The translations under genes were made by a program, and so were the position numbers. The notes under the pieces were generated by a model. It did no database searches. It was not told the origin of the DNA and worked only from the letters and a program-made list of their open reading frames with translations. A stretch of DNA of 55,495 nucleotides from Pseudomonas defluvii (GTDB lineage: Bacteria > Pseudomonadota > Gammaproteobacteria > Pseudomonadales > Pseudomonadaceae), in assembly GCF_001695625.1 (NCBI RefSeq), contig NZ_MBPN01000027.1, forward strand, positions 1-55,495, written 5' to 3'. Positions 1 to 8,266 of the stretch are shown one piece after another (positions within the stretch are counted from its first letter, which is position 1; every line of letters starts with the position of its first letter).

Positions 1-203
1 CCATTTGCTGTCATCCTTTCGAGGACGACAGCTTAAACTACCCCGTAGTCACTGTCTCAAAAGGTGGATCCACTATACAGCGCCAAGGTCAGTACGCCCG
101 TTTCGTCAATTTTGCTGGCAATCGAGAACCATCTAACGATGAGGTCGAGATGGGCCGGAGCAGCTATGCCAGTCGCTACAAGGGAGGCATGACCCATGGG
201 TAA
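1..203 (+). CDS. 3' end of an unidentified phage gene
   Basis: The frame that is open from base 3 to the TAA at 201-203 encodes 66 residues ending in SYASRYKGGMTHG. Its stop overlaps the ATG of the next gene by 8 nt, an arrangement common in phage operons. The start lies outside the window. I do not recognise a domain. The other two frames have early stops or poor codon use, which is why this one is preferred. Confidence 0.45.
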   Translation, partial: ICCHPFEDDSLNYPVVTVSKGGSTIQRQGQYARFVNFAGNREPSNDEVEMGRSSYASRYKGGMTHG

Positions 204-483
204 CGTAACTGCGGCCCTGCCGCGCAAGAACCTGACAGAGGTAGAGCGCAAGTTCCTCAAGGTCGGAAACCGCATGCTGCTTGAGCAGACCAATGGCCGG
301 ATCGCTTCAGCAGCGCTGATGGACATTGTTGCTGACTGGCACGGCTCCAGGGCGAGTATCGGCTTCGAGCAGTTCGCGAAGAGCTGGATCGCCGAAGGCA
401 ACGCCAAGAACAAACATGCTGACAAGCTGCTGCGAGAGCTGTTCGGCCTAGATCAAGATCCGACCCCGCGGAGGGCTGCATGA
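196..483 (+). CDS. Hypothetical phage protein
   Basis: A 95-residue soluble, basic, helix-rich protein with no membrane segment or motif I recognise. The start ATG has an AGGGAGG ribosome binding site about 8 nt upstream. It overlaps the upstream partial gene by 8 nt and the following antiterminator-like gene by 4 nt (ATGA), so it is translationally coupled to both. Its position directly before a Q-like gene suggests the end of the delayed-early operon. Function unknown. Confidence 0.7.
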   Translation: MGNVTAALPRKNLTEVERKFLKVGNRMLLEQTNGRIASAALMDIVADWHGSRASIGFEQFAKSWIAEGNAKNKHADKLLRELFGLDQDPTPRRAA

Positions 484-869
484 AGAAACGAACCTACGTG
501 GACAAGGCGCTGGGCGATACCGAGTACATGCTCGAGCAGTGGGGGTTCTGGCGTATGTGTGAGATGGGCGTGCCGCGCTATGTGTCGCCGCTCTACGCGC
601 TCATGCGGGACAACGTCCCATCCGTGGGCGGCGCACGACAGCATGTGATCACAGACGATCTGGCCTTGGTGGTGGACCGCGCCGTGGCCAGGCTGGTTAA
701 GCGTAACCAGCAGATGGGTGACTTCGTGTGGGCATACTACGGCTACAAGCATCCGGCTATGCGAGTCGGTCGCGAGGCGGGTATGTCCGAGCGCAAGGCA
801 AGGGAGATCATCAAGGCTGGGGTGGCATGGATCGACTGCGCTCTCGAGGAAATTCGAGAGGCTGCGTAA
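480..869 (+). CDS. Q-like late antitermination protein
   Basis: A 129-residue protein resembling the phage antitermination Q family (phi80/PF06530-like): an N-terminal W-G-x-W segment, a conserved central region, and a C-terminal helix-turn-helix-like segment around residues 95-120 (GREAGMSERKAREII). Q proteins bind near the late promoter and make RNA polymerase ignore terminators. The gene is the last of the leftmost operon, is followed by an intrinsic terminator, and precedes all late genes, which contain several internal terminators. That placement is what a Q gene should show. Family assignment is by pattern memory only. Confidence 0.7.
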   Translation: MKKRTYVDKALGDTEYMLEQWGFWRMCEMGVPRYVSPLYALMRDNVPSVGGARQHVITDDLALVVDRAVARLVKRNQQMGDFVWAYYGYKHPAMRVGREAGMSERKAREIIKAGVAWIDCALEEIREAA

Positions 870-946
870 AAAACTCTATGCGGGCGGATAAACACCTGTT
901 TTTATAGCAGCGTGTCCAGCTTGCAAGCAACGTGACACAGACGAAC

Positions 947-973
947 CCGGCCATTGCGCCGGGTTTTCTCTTT
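947..973 (+). terminator. Intrinsic terminator after the Q-like gene
   Basis: The stem ACCCGGC/GCCGGGT has a 5-nt loop (CATTG, with A-C mispairing possible) and is followed by TTTTCTCTTT. It closes the leftward-ending operon of the Q-like gene and also abuts the 3' end of the convergent HEPN-like gene, so it may act in both directions. Confidence 0.75.
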
Positions 974-1380
974 CAGCTCTTCGATTTTTCCAGTGGGAAA
1001 CTTAAATCCTGCGCTGAGCACCATTCCAGTTCTTCAATAGGGACACGGTGAAAAATCTTATCTGGAATTGTTACCGTGATCCCCGTGCGAACTGGCTCCT
1101 CGGCCTCCTCTATGGATACCAGCAATTTTTCTAAATAGTCGATTGCTGAACTCGCTTGGTACTGAAAAGTGCCGATGTCGGATATCTTGACTTCGTGTTC
1201 ATGAACGAGCCTGTTGCGAATGCGAGCAACGAATCGGACTGACCAAACTATGTCCGCTGGCAATAAGTGCTCTAGAGAGGAGCACATCGTGTTTAGCCCT
1301 CGACCATGAGCGCCTAGCGACGCCAGCAGCGACTCAAGCTTAGTTGATGCGAAAAGGACAATATCTGCTTGCGAACTCAT
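973..1380 (-). CDS. HEPN-like accessory protein (possible moron)
   Basis: A 135-residue protein, the only clear gene on the minus strand among the late genes. It is helical and contains the sequence RNRLVH (about residues 74-79), which fits the R-X4-6-H motif of HEPN-fold ribonucleases, after a helix starting with VRFVARI. Standalone HEPN or DUF4145-like proteins occur as toxins and defence effectors; here there is no obvious antitoxin partner. I chose the ATG at 1380; a TTG at 1401 would add 7 residues. The gene is convergent with the Q-like gene and antisense to late transcription, typical of a lysogen-expressed accessory gene. The fold assignment rests on one short motif and predicted helicity. 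Confidence 0.5.
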   Translation of the reverse strand: MSSQADIVLFASTKLESLLASLGAHGRGLNTMCSSLEHLLPADIVWSVRFVARIRNRLVHEHEVKISDIGTFQYQASSAIDYLEKLLVSIEEAEEPVRTGITVTIPDKIFHRVPIEELEWCSAQDLSFPLEKSKS

Positions 1381-1420
1381 AACCTCAACCTGTGAGCTCA
1401 ACGCCTAAGGCGGACATGCC

Positions 1421-1839
1421 TTGGGAAACACTACAAATTGCCATCACTATGGACATTGGTCAATTTCGCTTCGTATCGCCATTCCCTGCGGGCCGTTTTC
1501 GCTTAAGGGGCACGCCTTGGAAATTCGTGGACTTGAGACCAGAGACTATGTGCCAGGGATTTCCTTGCCCGGCTGGGCTGCTGGAAGGATGAAGATGGGC
1601 CAACTGAGCGTCCGTTTGTAGTACAGGGCGACCAGGTCTTCATTGATGGGCTGTCGTTGAAGACCGCCACGCTGGGCATTGGCCTGAGGGTCATGACTGG
1701 CTTGATCAGTGACGCCAAGCTGACCGATCAGCTGCTGGTGAACGCTGAGCGCTTCGGCGCCGACGACAGCCTGGCCAACACCGTCCGCCAGGTCATCCGT
1801 GACGTACTCAAGCCTGGCGGGATGCTGCACCGATCGTGA
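1421..1839 (+). pseudogene. Decayed 3' part of a phage tail-type gene
   Basis: Two reading frames give pieces that look like one protein. One contains LETRDYVPGISLPGW; the other, reading through 1575-1839, contains KDEDGPTERPFVVQGDQVF and ends KPGGMLHRS. The PFVVxGDQVFI pattern is reminiscent of the C-terminal region of siphophage tail-tip (J, DUF1983-containing) proteins. No intact frame or start with a ribosome binding site covers the region, so I call it a frameshifted remnant. An alternative is a short 60-residue gene starting at 1657. It lies just before the holin terminator, where the end of a tail operon would be if the ancestor had a different tail. Confidence 0.35.
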
Positions 1840-1849
1840 GCCACACCAT

Positions 1850-1875
1850 GACCCGCCTTGAGCGGGTTTCTTTTT
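1850..1875 (+). terminator. Intrinsic terminator before the holin
   Basis: The stem ACCCGC/GCGGGT with a short TTGA-containing loop is followed by TTCTTTTT. It lies 28 nt before the holin ATG and directly upstream of its GGAGG ribosome binding site. Confidence 0.75.
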
Positions 1876-1902
1876 GCGCTCCCCGCAACGGGAGGAACCG
1901 AG

Positions 1903-2226
1903 ATGGCCCATATGCCAGAGAAAGATCCAGGCCTGTGGGCCGCCCTGATTGCCTGGGTGCTTGCCCATCAACCCCAGCTGTATGCCGCTGGCCTGTCCGT
2001 CGCGATCGCCGTCCTCCGCGTGGTGTATGGCGGCGGCACCCGCCGGCAAATGTTCTTGGAGGGCGCCTTGTGCGGCCTCATCACCCTGGCCCTGGTGCCG
2101 CTGCTCGAATGGATGGGCCTTCCACAGGGTATGGCCACCTTCGCCGGCGGCATGGTCGGCTTCATGGGGGTGGAGAAGCTCCGCAGCTACTCCGATCTGT
2201 TCCTCTCTCGCAAGGCGCAGGGGTGA
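1903..2226 (+). CDS. Phage holin (lambda-holin-like family)
   Basis: A 107-residue inner-membrane protein that would form the lysis pore letting endolysin reach peptidoglycan. Three hydrophobic stretches are visible, at about residues 12-35, 50-68 and 72-90, with a charged C-terminus (RSYSDLFLSRKAQG). It resembles the lambda-type holin family PF05106. The start is the ATG at 1903, 7 nt after GGGAGGAAC; an upstream frame extension to 1858 overlaps the terminator and was discarded. The holin is separated from the endolysin/spanin genes by the whole structural region, so the lysis cassette is split. Confidence 0.82.
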   Translation: MAHMPEKDPGLWAALIAWVLAHQPQLYAAGLSVAIAVLRVVYGGGTRRQMFLEGALCGLITLALVPLLEWMGLPQGMATFAGGMVGFMGVEKLRSYSDLFLSRKAQG

Positions 2227-2230
2227 GCTT

Positions 2231-2599
2231 ATGCCGCCAAAGGCTAAGCGGCCTTGCCGCGCTCCGATGTGCCCGGGAAAGACGCAGGCCAGTAGCGGCT
2301 ACTGCGATGCTCATGCGCATCTGGCCATTGGCTGGAGTAACCCGGCGCGTGGTACCGCCGAGCAGCGTGGGTATGGCTGGGAATGGCGCAAGAAGCGCGC
2401 CGCCGTGCTCAAGCGTGATCGCTACCTGTGTCAGTGCTCTGACTGCAAAGGTCGGTGCCTTCCTGCGTCAGAAGTTGACCACGTTGTGCCCAAACACCTA
2501 GGCGGAACGGACGATTCCAGCAATCTGGCAGCCATAAACGAGGACTGCCACAAGGCGAAAACGCAGCGGGAAGCGCAAGAGGCTCGCCGGCGAACGTGA
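2231..2599 (+). CDS. HNH endonuclease next to terminase
   Basis: A 122-residue HNH nuclease. Zinc-ribbon cysteines (CQCSDCKGRC) are followed by the HNH core EVDHVVPKHLGG and SNLAAINEDCHKAKT. In HK97-like cos phages an HNH protein of this kind (gp74 type) sits beside the packaging site and stimulates terminase cleavage in vivo. The gene's position immediately before the packaging-site candidate and small terminase supports that role. Start ATG at 2231 lies 4 nt after the holin stop, with GGGGTGAG upstream. Confidence 0.88.
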   Translation: MPPKAKRPCRAPMCPGKTQASSGYCDAHAHLAIGWSNPARGTAEQRGYGWEWRKKRAAVLKRDRYLCQCSDCKGRCLPASEVDHVVPKHLGGTDDSSNLAAINEDCHKAKTQREAQEARRRT

Positions 2600-2775
2600 G
2601 GCGATCAAGTGGCGAAAATTGGTCGAAAAATCACCAAGTAGGGGGGGCGGGGAAAATCTCTACAGCTTTCGCCTATCACCACCGATCGCCCAGCCTTTTC
2701 CACGCGACCGCGAAATAAAAAAATTAGGGTTACCCCGGGCGATGGGGTTGCCGACCGACTACGACGAGGGAGTGC
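2600..2775. other. Candidate cos/packaging region
   Basis: This 176-nt gap between the HNH nuclease and small terminase genes has no good reading frame. It holds a G-run (TAGGGGGGGCGGGG, 2639-2652), several A-tracts (GAAAATC, GAAATAAAAAAATTAG) and CG-rich dyads, a composition typical of cos sites. In HK97-type phages cos lies in exactly this slot. No cleavage site can be assigned from sequence alone. Confidence 0.4.
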
Positions 2776-3264
2776 ATGGCAAGTCGAGCCCCAGGCGGCG
2801 GCCGAAAACCAAAGCCGACAGCGCAAAAGCGAGCGGCTGGCAACCCGGGGAAGCGCAAGCTGAACGAGTCCGAGCCGGACTACTCGACGTTGCTCATTGC
2901 GCCGCCGGCGCCGGACTGGATGAGCCAGCATGCTGGCGTCATGTGGGACAAGCTCGCGCCTGAACTGATCGGCGCCAAGGTACTGACCCTCACCGACCTG
3001 CATGTGCTTGAGGGTTTTTGTCTGGCTTACAGCCGGTGGCGTGAAGCCGAGGAGGACGTTATGCGTAACGGCATTACGATCAAAACGGCTATGGGCCGTG
3101 TGAAGAACCCCGCATGCACCGTGGCCAACGAGGCAATGCGACAAATGACCAGCTACGGTGCCGCCCTCGGCCTGGATCCAGCCAGCCGGGCGCGCCTGGT
3201 GGTGCCCAAGTCCAAGAAATCAAATGCCTTTTCCGCGTTGCTCGGAGGCAAGCGCGGGAGCTGA
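2776..3264 (+). CDS. Terminase small subunit, P27 family
   Basis: A 162-residue DNA-recognition subunit of the packaging motor. The N-terminus is basic (GGGRKPKPTAQKRAAGNPGK), the middle has the P27-family pattern APDWMS..A..MWDKLAPEL, and the C-terminus contains LGLDPASRARL followed by a lysine-rich tail, matching phage terminase small subunit P27 (PF05119). It begins with ATG after GAGGGAG and is followed three bases later by the large subunit gene. Confidence 0.92.
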   Translation: MASRAPGGGRKPKPTAQKRAAGNPGKRKLNESEPDYSTLLIAPPAPDWMSQHAGVMWDKLAPELIGAKVLTLTDLHVLEGFCLAYSRWREAEEDVMRNGITIKTAMGRVKNPACTVANEAMRQMTSYGAALGLDPASRARLVVPKSKKSNAFSALLGGKRGS

Positions 3265-3267
3265 TCA

Positions 3268-4971
3268 ATGGCCAATTTCAGCGTTAATCAGGCGAACAAG
3301 TACGCCCGTGACGTGGTGGCCGGAAAGGTCGAGGCGTGCAAGTGGGTGCGCCTGGCCTGTCAGCGTCACTTGGACGACTTGGAGGCCAGCAAGAGCAAGG
3401 GCTTTAAGTGGAAGTTCAGCAAGCCCGAGGCTGAAAGGGTGTGTGCCTTTGTTGAGCTGTTGCCGCACACCAAAGGCAAATGGGCTCGCGAGCGTCGGTT
3501 GCTCAAGTTGGAGCCTTGGCAGAAATTCATTTTCTGTTGTGTGTTCGGCTGGGTCAGCAAGAAGACTGGCCTGCGCCGGTTCCGCGAGGTGTATTGCGAG
3601 ATCCCCAGGAAGAACGGCAAGAGCGTTATTGCTGCAGGTGTCGCGCTGTACATGCTGTGCGCTGACGGTGAGTTTGGCGCTGAGGTTTATTGCGGTGCGA
3701 CCACCGAGAAACAGGCTTGGGAAGTATTCCGGCCGGCGCGCCTGATGATGATCAGGACGCCGGACCTGATGGAGGCTGCAGGCGTTGAAATCAATGCGCG
3801 CAGCCTGGCCATTCCCGAAGACGGCAGCCGTCTGGAACCGATCATTGGTGACCCGGGCGACGGTTCGTCGCCGAGCTGTTCGCTGGTGGACGAGTACCAC
3901 GAACACGACAGCGACGACCTCTACGAAACCATGCTGACCGGCATGGGGGCCCGTGAACAGCCGCTGATTTTTACCATCACCACCGCCGGCTCGAACATCG
4001 CCGGGCCGTGCTACGAGAAGCGCAAACAGGTGTGCGCGATGCTCGATAAGACCGTAGCCAATGACGAAATTTTCGGCCTTATCTACACGCTCGACGAGCA
4101 AGACGACTGGCGTTCGCTGCAGGCCTTGAAGAAGGCTAACCCGAACTACGGCGTTTCGATCTTTCCGGACAACCTGCAGCGAAGCTTGGCGGATGCGGTG
4201 CGTTACCCGTCACGGCAGAACGCATTCAAAACCAAGCATTGCAATCTATGGGTGAACGCGAAAATGGCATGGCTTAACCAGCTGGATTGGGACCGCGCAG
4301 CCGTCCCGGGCTTGTCCTTGGATGACTTCAAGGGGCGTTCTTGTTACCTGGGCGTTGACCTAGCCAGCAAGTGTGACATTGCGGACGTCGCCCTGGTGTT
4401 CCGCGAGAAGGACGAAGACGGCCGCGATCTGTGGTCGTTCTTCAATCGTCACTATCTGCCCGAGGGCGCAGTGCAGAGTGATGGTCCGAACCAAGAGGCC
4501 TATGAACGTTGGGTGATTGAGGGGCACCTGATCACGACCGACGGCGAGGAACTGGATTTTGACGTGATCCGCGAGGACGTGAAGGACATTGGCGGCGCGC
4601 ATCAGGTCGAGGAAGTCGCCTATGACAAGTGGCGCGCTACGCAGTTGGCGCACCAGCTGCAGAAGGACGGCGCCGAAGTGGTCGAGGTCGGTGGTGGAAT
4701 CCAAACTATGAACCTGGCCATGCGCGAGCTTGAGGCGGCGCTTGTTTCGGGGCGGGTTCGCCATAACGGTGACCCGTTGCTGGCCTGGATGGCAAGCAAC
4801 GTGGTGGCCCATGAGTACAAAGGCTGCATCACGCCGACCAAGGAAAGCAGCCCCAAAAAGATCGACGGCATGGTCGCCATTTTAATGGCCATGAGCCGGG
4901 CCATATTGGCCGAGGGCGTGGCACCGTCGCTGCTTGAAACCCTGTCGGATGACGACTTCTTAGCGATGTGA
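3268..4971 (+). CDS. Terminase large subunit
   Basis: A 567-residue packaging ATPase/nuclease of the HK97-type Terminase_1 family. A Walker A-like motif (IPRKNGKS, about residues 112-119) follows an adenine-binding PWQ at about 84, Walker B with the catalytic acid is LVDEYHE (about 205-211), and the C-terminal RNase H-like nuclease begins with GVDLASKCDIADVAL (about 362) with further acids downstream. Full length for the family. It translocates DNA into the prohead through the portal encoded two genes downstream. Confidence 0.95.
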   Translation: MANFSVNQANKYARDVVAGKVEACKWVRLACQRHLDDLEASKSKGFKWKFSKPEAERVCAFVELLPHTKGKWARERRLLKLEPWQKFIFCCVFGWVSKKTGLRRFREVYCEIPRKNGKSVIAAGVALYMLCADGEFGAEVYCGATTEKQAWEVFRPARLMMIRTPDLMEAAGVEINARSLAIPEDGSRLEPIIGDPGDGSSPSCSLVDEYHEHDSDDLYETMLTGMGAREQPLIFTITTAGSNIAGPCYEKRKQVCAMLDKTVANDEIFGLIYTLDEQDDWRSLQALKKANPNYGVSIFPDNLQRSLADAVRYPSRQNAFKTKHCNLWVNAKMAWLNQLDWDRAAVPGLSLDDFKGRSCYLGVDLASKCDIADVALVFREKDEDGRDLWSFFNRHYLPEGAVQSDGPNQEAYERWVIEGHLITTDGEELDFDVIREDVKDIGGAHQVEEVAYDKWRATQLAHQLQKDGAEVVEVGGGIQTMNLAMRELEAALVSGRVRHNGDPLLAWMASNVVAHEYKGCITPTKESSPKKIDGMVAILMAMSRAILAEGVAPSLLETLSDDDFLAM

Positions 4972-4978
4972 GAACCCT

Positions 4979-5125
4979 ATGAAAAAGTGGCTTCCTGAAG
5001 GGCTCGGGACGGCCGGCTATTGCCTGCTTGTCACTGGGCTTTACATCCAGTTCGGCCTAGGTGTGGCGTTGATTGTCGGCGGCACCCTGTTGGTGGGCGC
5101 TGCCATCAAGATGGTGAAACGATGA
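4979..5125 (+). CDS. Small membrane protein between terminase and portal
   Basis: A 48-residue protein starting at ATG 4979 with one or two hydrophobic helices (GYCLLVTGLYIQFGLGVAL and VGGTLLVGAAI) and a basic end (KMVKR). A small membrane-type ORF is often found at this place in HK97-like phages; function unknown. It overlaps the portal start by 4 nt (ATGA), which favours it being real. Confidence 0.65.
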   Translation: MKKWLPEGLGTAGYCLLVTGLYIQFGLGVALIVGGTLLVGAAIKMVKR

Positions 5126-6348
5126 TTTTCGGGGCGATGTATGAGCAGCGCAGCAGCCTGGAAAATCCGAATACGTCGATGAACAGCCAGGAGCTTGCCG
5201 AGTATCTGGGGGCGGTCAACGGCATCACGGTCAGCCCGGCAATGGCGCAGAAACTGACGGCGGTCTATGCGTGTATCTACGTGCTGTCGAGCACGATGGC
5301 GCAGCTACCGCTGAACGTGCTGCGAAAGGTCGATGGCCGCATTGTTCCGGCCACCGACCACCCGGCGCACTACCTGCTGCACGATGAGCCCAACCAGTGG
5401 CAGACCTCTTACCGCTGGCGGGAAACCAAGCAGGCCCACACCTTGGGCTGGGGCAACGGTTTTACTCGCCTGGTGCGCGGCCGTCGGGGAGAGCTGCAGA
5501 CGCTGGAAATGTGCGAGCCCCAAGTCACTGATCTGGTGAAAAACGGCAATCGCTGGGTCTATGCGACCCAGGATGAAGACGGCCAGCCGCTGGCGGTGTC
5601 GCCCGAAGACATGGTGCACCTGCGCGCCATTGGTACGGGGCGGCGAATGGGTACCAGCCCGATTCGACAGAACGCCGACACTATCGCCCTTGGCATGGCC
5701 ACCGTGCGCTACGGAAAGGAGTTTTTCGAAGGTGGCGGCCGCCCTACGGGGCTGGTCACGGTGAAGGACGGGAAACTAGGTGAAGATTCCTGGCAACGTC
5801 TTAAGAAGGTCTGGAACGGCGCTGTGTCCACTCTTGCGGGCTCCAAAAACAAGACCCTGATGTTGCCCGCGGACTTGGATTATAGGGCCCTGACCATCGC
5901 GCCCGAGGATGCGCAGTTTCTGGAGACGCGCAAGCTGACCCGCAGCGAGATTGCCAGCATCTTCAACGTGCCGTCGCACATGATCAATGACCTTGAAAAG
6001 GCGACGTTCTCCAACATCAGCGAACAGGCCATCCAGTTCGTGCGGCATTCGGTGATGCCCTGGGTAAAGAACTGGGAAGAAGAGCTGAACCGCCGGGTTT
6101 TCACCCGGGCCGAGCGCATGGCCGGCTACTACGTCAAGTTCAACTTGGCCGGCCTGTTGCGCGGCACCCCGAAAGAGCGCGCCGAGTTCTACCGCATTGC
6201 CATTCAAGACGGCTGGATGAACCGCAACGAAGTGCGCGTGCTGGAAGACCTGAACCCACTTACCGGCCTCGACTCGATGTTGATCAACGTCAACACGCAG
6301 TTGCTTGGCGCTGACGGCCTGCCGTTACCCGTAACGCCGAAGGAATAA
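5122..6348 (+). CDS. Portal protein, HK97 family
   Basis: A 408-residue portal, forming the dodecameric ring at the capsid vertex through which DNA enters. HK97-type features include VYACIYVLSSTMAQLPL near the N-terminus, the central GKEFFEGGGRPTGLV and the stem/crown region ending RNEVRVLEDLNPLTGLD. The chosen ATG at 5122 overlaps the previous stop and lies after ATGGTGAAAC; an in-frame extension to 5020 coincides with the small membrane gene and was rejected. Confidence 0.94.
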   Translation: MIFGAMYEQRSSLENPNTSMNSQELAEYLGAVNGITVSPAMAQKLTAVYACIYVLSSTMAQLPLNVLRKVDGRIVPATDHPAHYLLHDEPNQWQTSYRWRETKQAHTLGWGNGFTRLVRGRRGELQTLEMCEPQVTDLVKNGNRWVYATQDEDGQPLAVSPEDMVHLRAIGTGRRMGTSPIRQNADTIALGMATVRYGKEFFEGGGRPTGLVTVKDGKLGEDSWQRLKKVWNGAVSTLAGSKNKTLMLPADLDYRALTIAPEDAQFLETRKLTRSEIASIFNVPSHMINDLEKATFSNISEQAIQFVRHSVMPWVKNWEEELNRRVFTRAERMAGYYVKFNLAGLLRGTPKERAEFYRIAIQDGWMNRNEVRVLEDLNPLTGLDSMLINVNTQLLGADGLPLPVTPKE

Positions 6349-6352
6349 CCTC

Positions 6353-6976
6353 ATGAGTGACTTTGAAAAACGCATGCTGCCCGCGCAGCTATGCGAGCTT
6401 CGCGCTGTCCAGCCGACAGGCGATGGCGCCCAGGATCAGCCGCCGCGTATCGCCGGCTATGGCGCTGTTTTCAATCAGCGCAGTGATCTGCTGGGCGGCT
6501 TTTTTGTCGAGATCATCGCGCCAGGTGCTTTCGACGAGGTGCTAGCCCAGGACGTGCGCGGCCTGTTCAACCACGACCCCAACTATCTGTTGGGCCGCAC
6601 TGTCAGCGGCACGCTTCGACTGTCGGTCGATCAGCGCGGCCTGGCCTACGAAATCGACACGCCGAACACGCGGACCATTCGTGACCTCGTTGTCGAGCCG
6701 TTGAAGCGCGGCGACATGAGCGGCAGCAGCTTTGCCATGCGTGTGGCCCCTGGTGGCGACACCTGGCACGAAGAAGACGGCGTAGTGGTGCGGACGATCT
6801 ACAAGATTGCCGAGCTGCGCGACGTGGGGCCGGTGTCCTTTCCGGCCTACCCCGATTCAAGCGCTGCCCAGCGCTCTATGGATGCCTGGAAGCAGGCGCA
6901 AAAAGAGGGCCTTGAGGGGCGCGCTCAGTTTGAGCGTGAAGCCCGTGAGCGCCTGCTTGATCTGAACGAACTTTGA
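6353..6976 (+). CDS. Prohead protease, HK97/U35 family
   Basis: A 207-residue serine protease that cleaves the capsid N-terminal delta domain during maturation. The typical opening region with GYGAVFNQRSDLLGGFFVEI is present, with the catalytic histidine in LFNHDPN (about residue 73) and the serine in SGSSFAM (about 124). It lies between portal and major capsid as in HK97. It starts 4 nt after the portal stop. Confidence 0.94.
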   Translation: MSDFEKRMLPAQLCELRAVQPTGDGAQDQPPRIAGYGAVFNQRSDLLGGFFVEIIAPGAFDEVLAQDVRGLFNHDPNYLLGRTVSGTLRLSVDQRGLAYEIDTPNTRTIRDLVVEPLKRGDMSGSSFAMRVAPGGDTWHEEDGVVVRTIYKIAELRDVGPVSFPAYPDSSAAQRSMDAWKQAQKEGLEGRAQFEREARERLLDLNEL

Positions 6977-6991
6977 ACCCCAGGGGGATTT

Positions 6992-8227
6992 ATGACGCTG
7001 CAACAACTGAAAGAACTGTACGCACAGAAGTCGGCCGAAATGCGCAGCTTGCACGAAAGCACCGGTGATGATGCCTGGACTGGCGAGGTTCGCGCCAAGT
7101 GGGAAGCCATCCGCGCCGAGCTGAAGGGCATCAAGGAAAAGATTGAGCGCGAGGAAGAGTTGCGCGACAACGATCAGGGCTTTGTCGAAGAGCGCGCCCG
7201 CCAGGCCGGCAATGGCAACCGTCCCGGCGAGCAGCAGGAAGGCCCTGAGGCCGAGCGTCGCTCGGCGTGGGACGCCTGGGCGCGGCGCGGTATGGAAGGC
7301 CTGACCGCTGAACAGCGCTCTCTGTTGGCTGAAATGCGTGCCCAGGGCACCAACCCCGCCGAGGCGGGCGGCTTCACCGTGCCGACTACACTGCAGGCCA
7401 AGGTGATCGAAGCGCTGGTTAGCTACGGCGGTATTGCTTCGGTGTGTCAGCTGCTGCAGACCGATAACGGCGCACCTATTGCGTGGGCGGTGAGTAACGG
7501 CGGCGAGGAAGAAGGCGAGCTGATCGGCGAGAACAAAGCGACCGGGGAAAAGGATGTTGAGTTTGGTACCGGCACCCTCGGTTCGCACACTATCAGCTCG
7601 AAGATCATTCGCGTCTCCGAGCAACTGCTGCAAGACTCCGGCATTGATATGGAAGCGTTCTTGACGGGGCGGATCAGCAAGCGTGTTGCCCGCACCCGAA
7701 ACCGTCTGATTGTTCAGGGCACCGGTGCTGGTGAAACTGCAGACGCGCCGGCACAACCGAAAGGGCTTGAGGTCTCTGTTTCCCAAGGCGCAATGACGGC
7801 CAAGGCGACCACCTTCACCTGGCAGGAACTCAACAGTCTGATTCACTCGGTTGACCCTGCTTATCGTGCAGCGCCTAATTTCCGTCTGGCCTTCAATGAC
7901 AAGACGTCGCAAGTTCTGGAAGAAATGGTCGACGCCAACAATCGTCCGCTGTGGCTACCGGGCATCGCTGATGATCGCCCGGCCACTATCCTGAAGCATC
8001 AGTACGTGATCGATCAGGCCATTGCTGATATTGGCGTCGGCAAGAAATTTGCGTACGCCGGCGATTGGAACGAAGTAGTGTTGCGTGCGGTGCGCAGCCT
8101 GACCCTCAAGCGTTTGGTGGAGCGTTACGCGGAGTATGGCCAAGTCGGTTTCCTGGCGTTCGTGCGCTTCGGCCTGGTCCTGCAGGACACTGCCGCCATC
8201 AAGGCGCTGGTAGGCAAAACCGCCTAA
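6992..8227 (+). CDS. Major capsid protein, HK97 family
   Basis: A 411-residue HK97-fold capsid protein. Residues 1-65 form a charged coiled coil (the scaffold-like delta domain), followed by a low-complexity link, then the mature domain from about residue 125 (GGFTVPTTLQAKVIEAL). The C-terminal VVLRAVRSLTLKRLVERYAEYGQVGF resembles the end of the P-domain. The ribosome binding site is AGGGGGA. The upstream protease should cut between the coiled coil and the mature domain. Confidence 0.94.
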   Translation: MTLQQLKELYAQKSAEMRSLHESTGDDAWTGEVRAKWEAIRAELKGIKEKIEREEELRDNDQGFVEERARQAGNGNRPGEQQEGPEAERRSAWDAWARRGMEGLTAEQRSLLAEMRAQGTNPAEAGGFTVPTTLQAKVIEALVSYGGIASVCQLLQTDNGAPIAWAVSNGGEEEGELIGENKATGEKDVEFGTGTLGSHTISSKIIRVSEQLLQDSGIDMEAFLTGRISKRVARTRNRLIVQGTGAGETADAPAQPKGLEVSVSQGAMTAKATTFTWQELNSLIHSVDPAYRAAPNFRLAFNDKTSQVLEEMVDANNRPLWLPGIADDRPATILKHQYVIDQAIADIGVGKKFAYAGDWNEVVLRAVRSLTLKRLVERYAEYGQVGFLAFVRFGLVLQDTAAIKALVGKTA

Positions 8228-8266
8228 GCCTGGAGGCGGGGCCGCGCAAGCGGTCCCTGTGTGGCC

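Noticed and set aside
3265..4101. 278-codon frame on the minus strand under the large terminase
   Set aside because: Shadow of a recognised gene with no start signal or family features.
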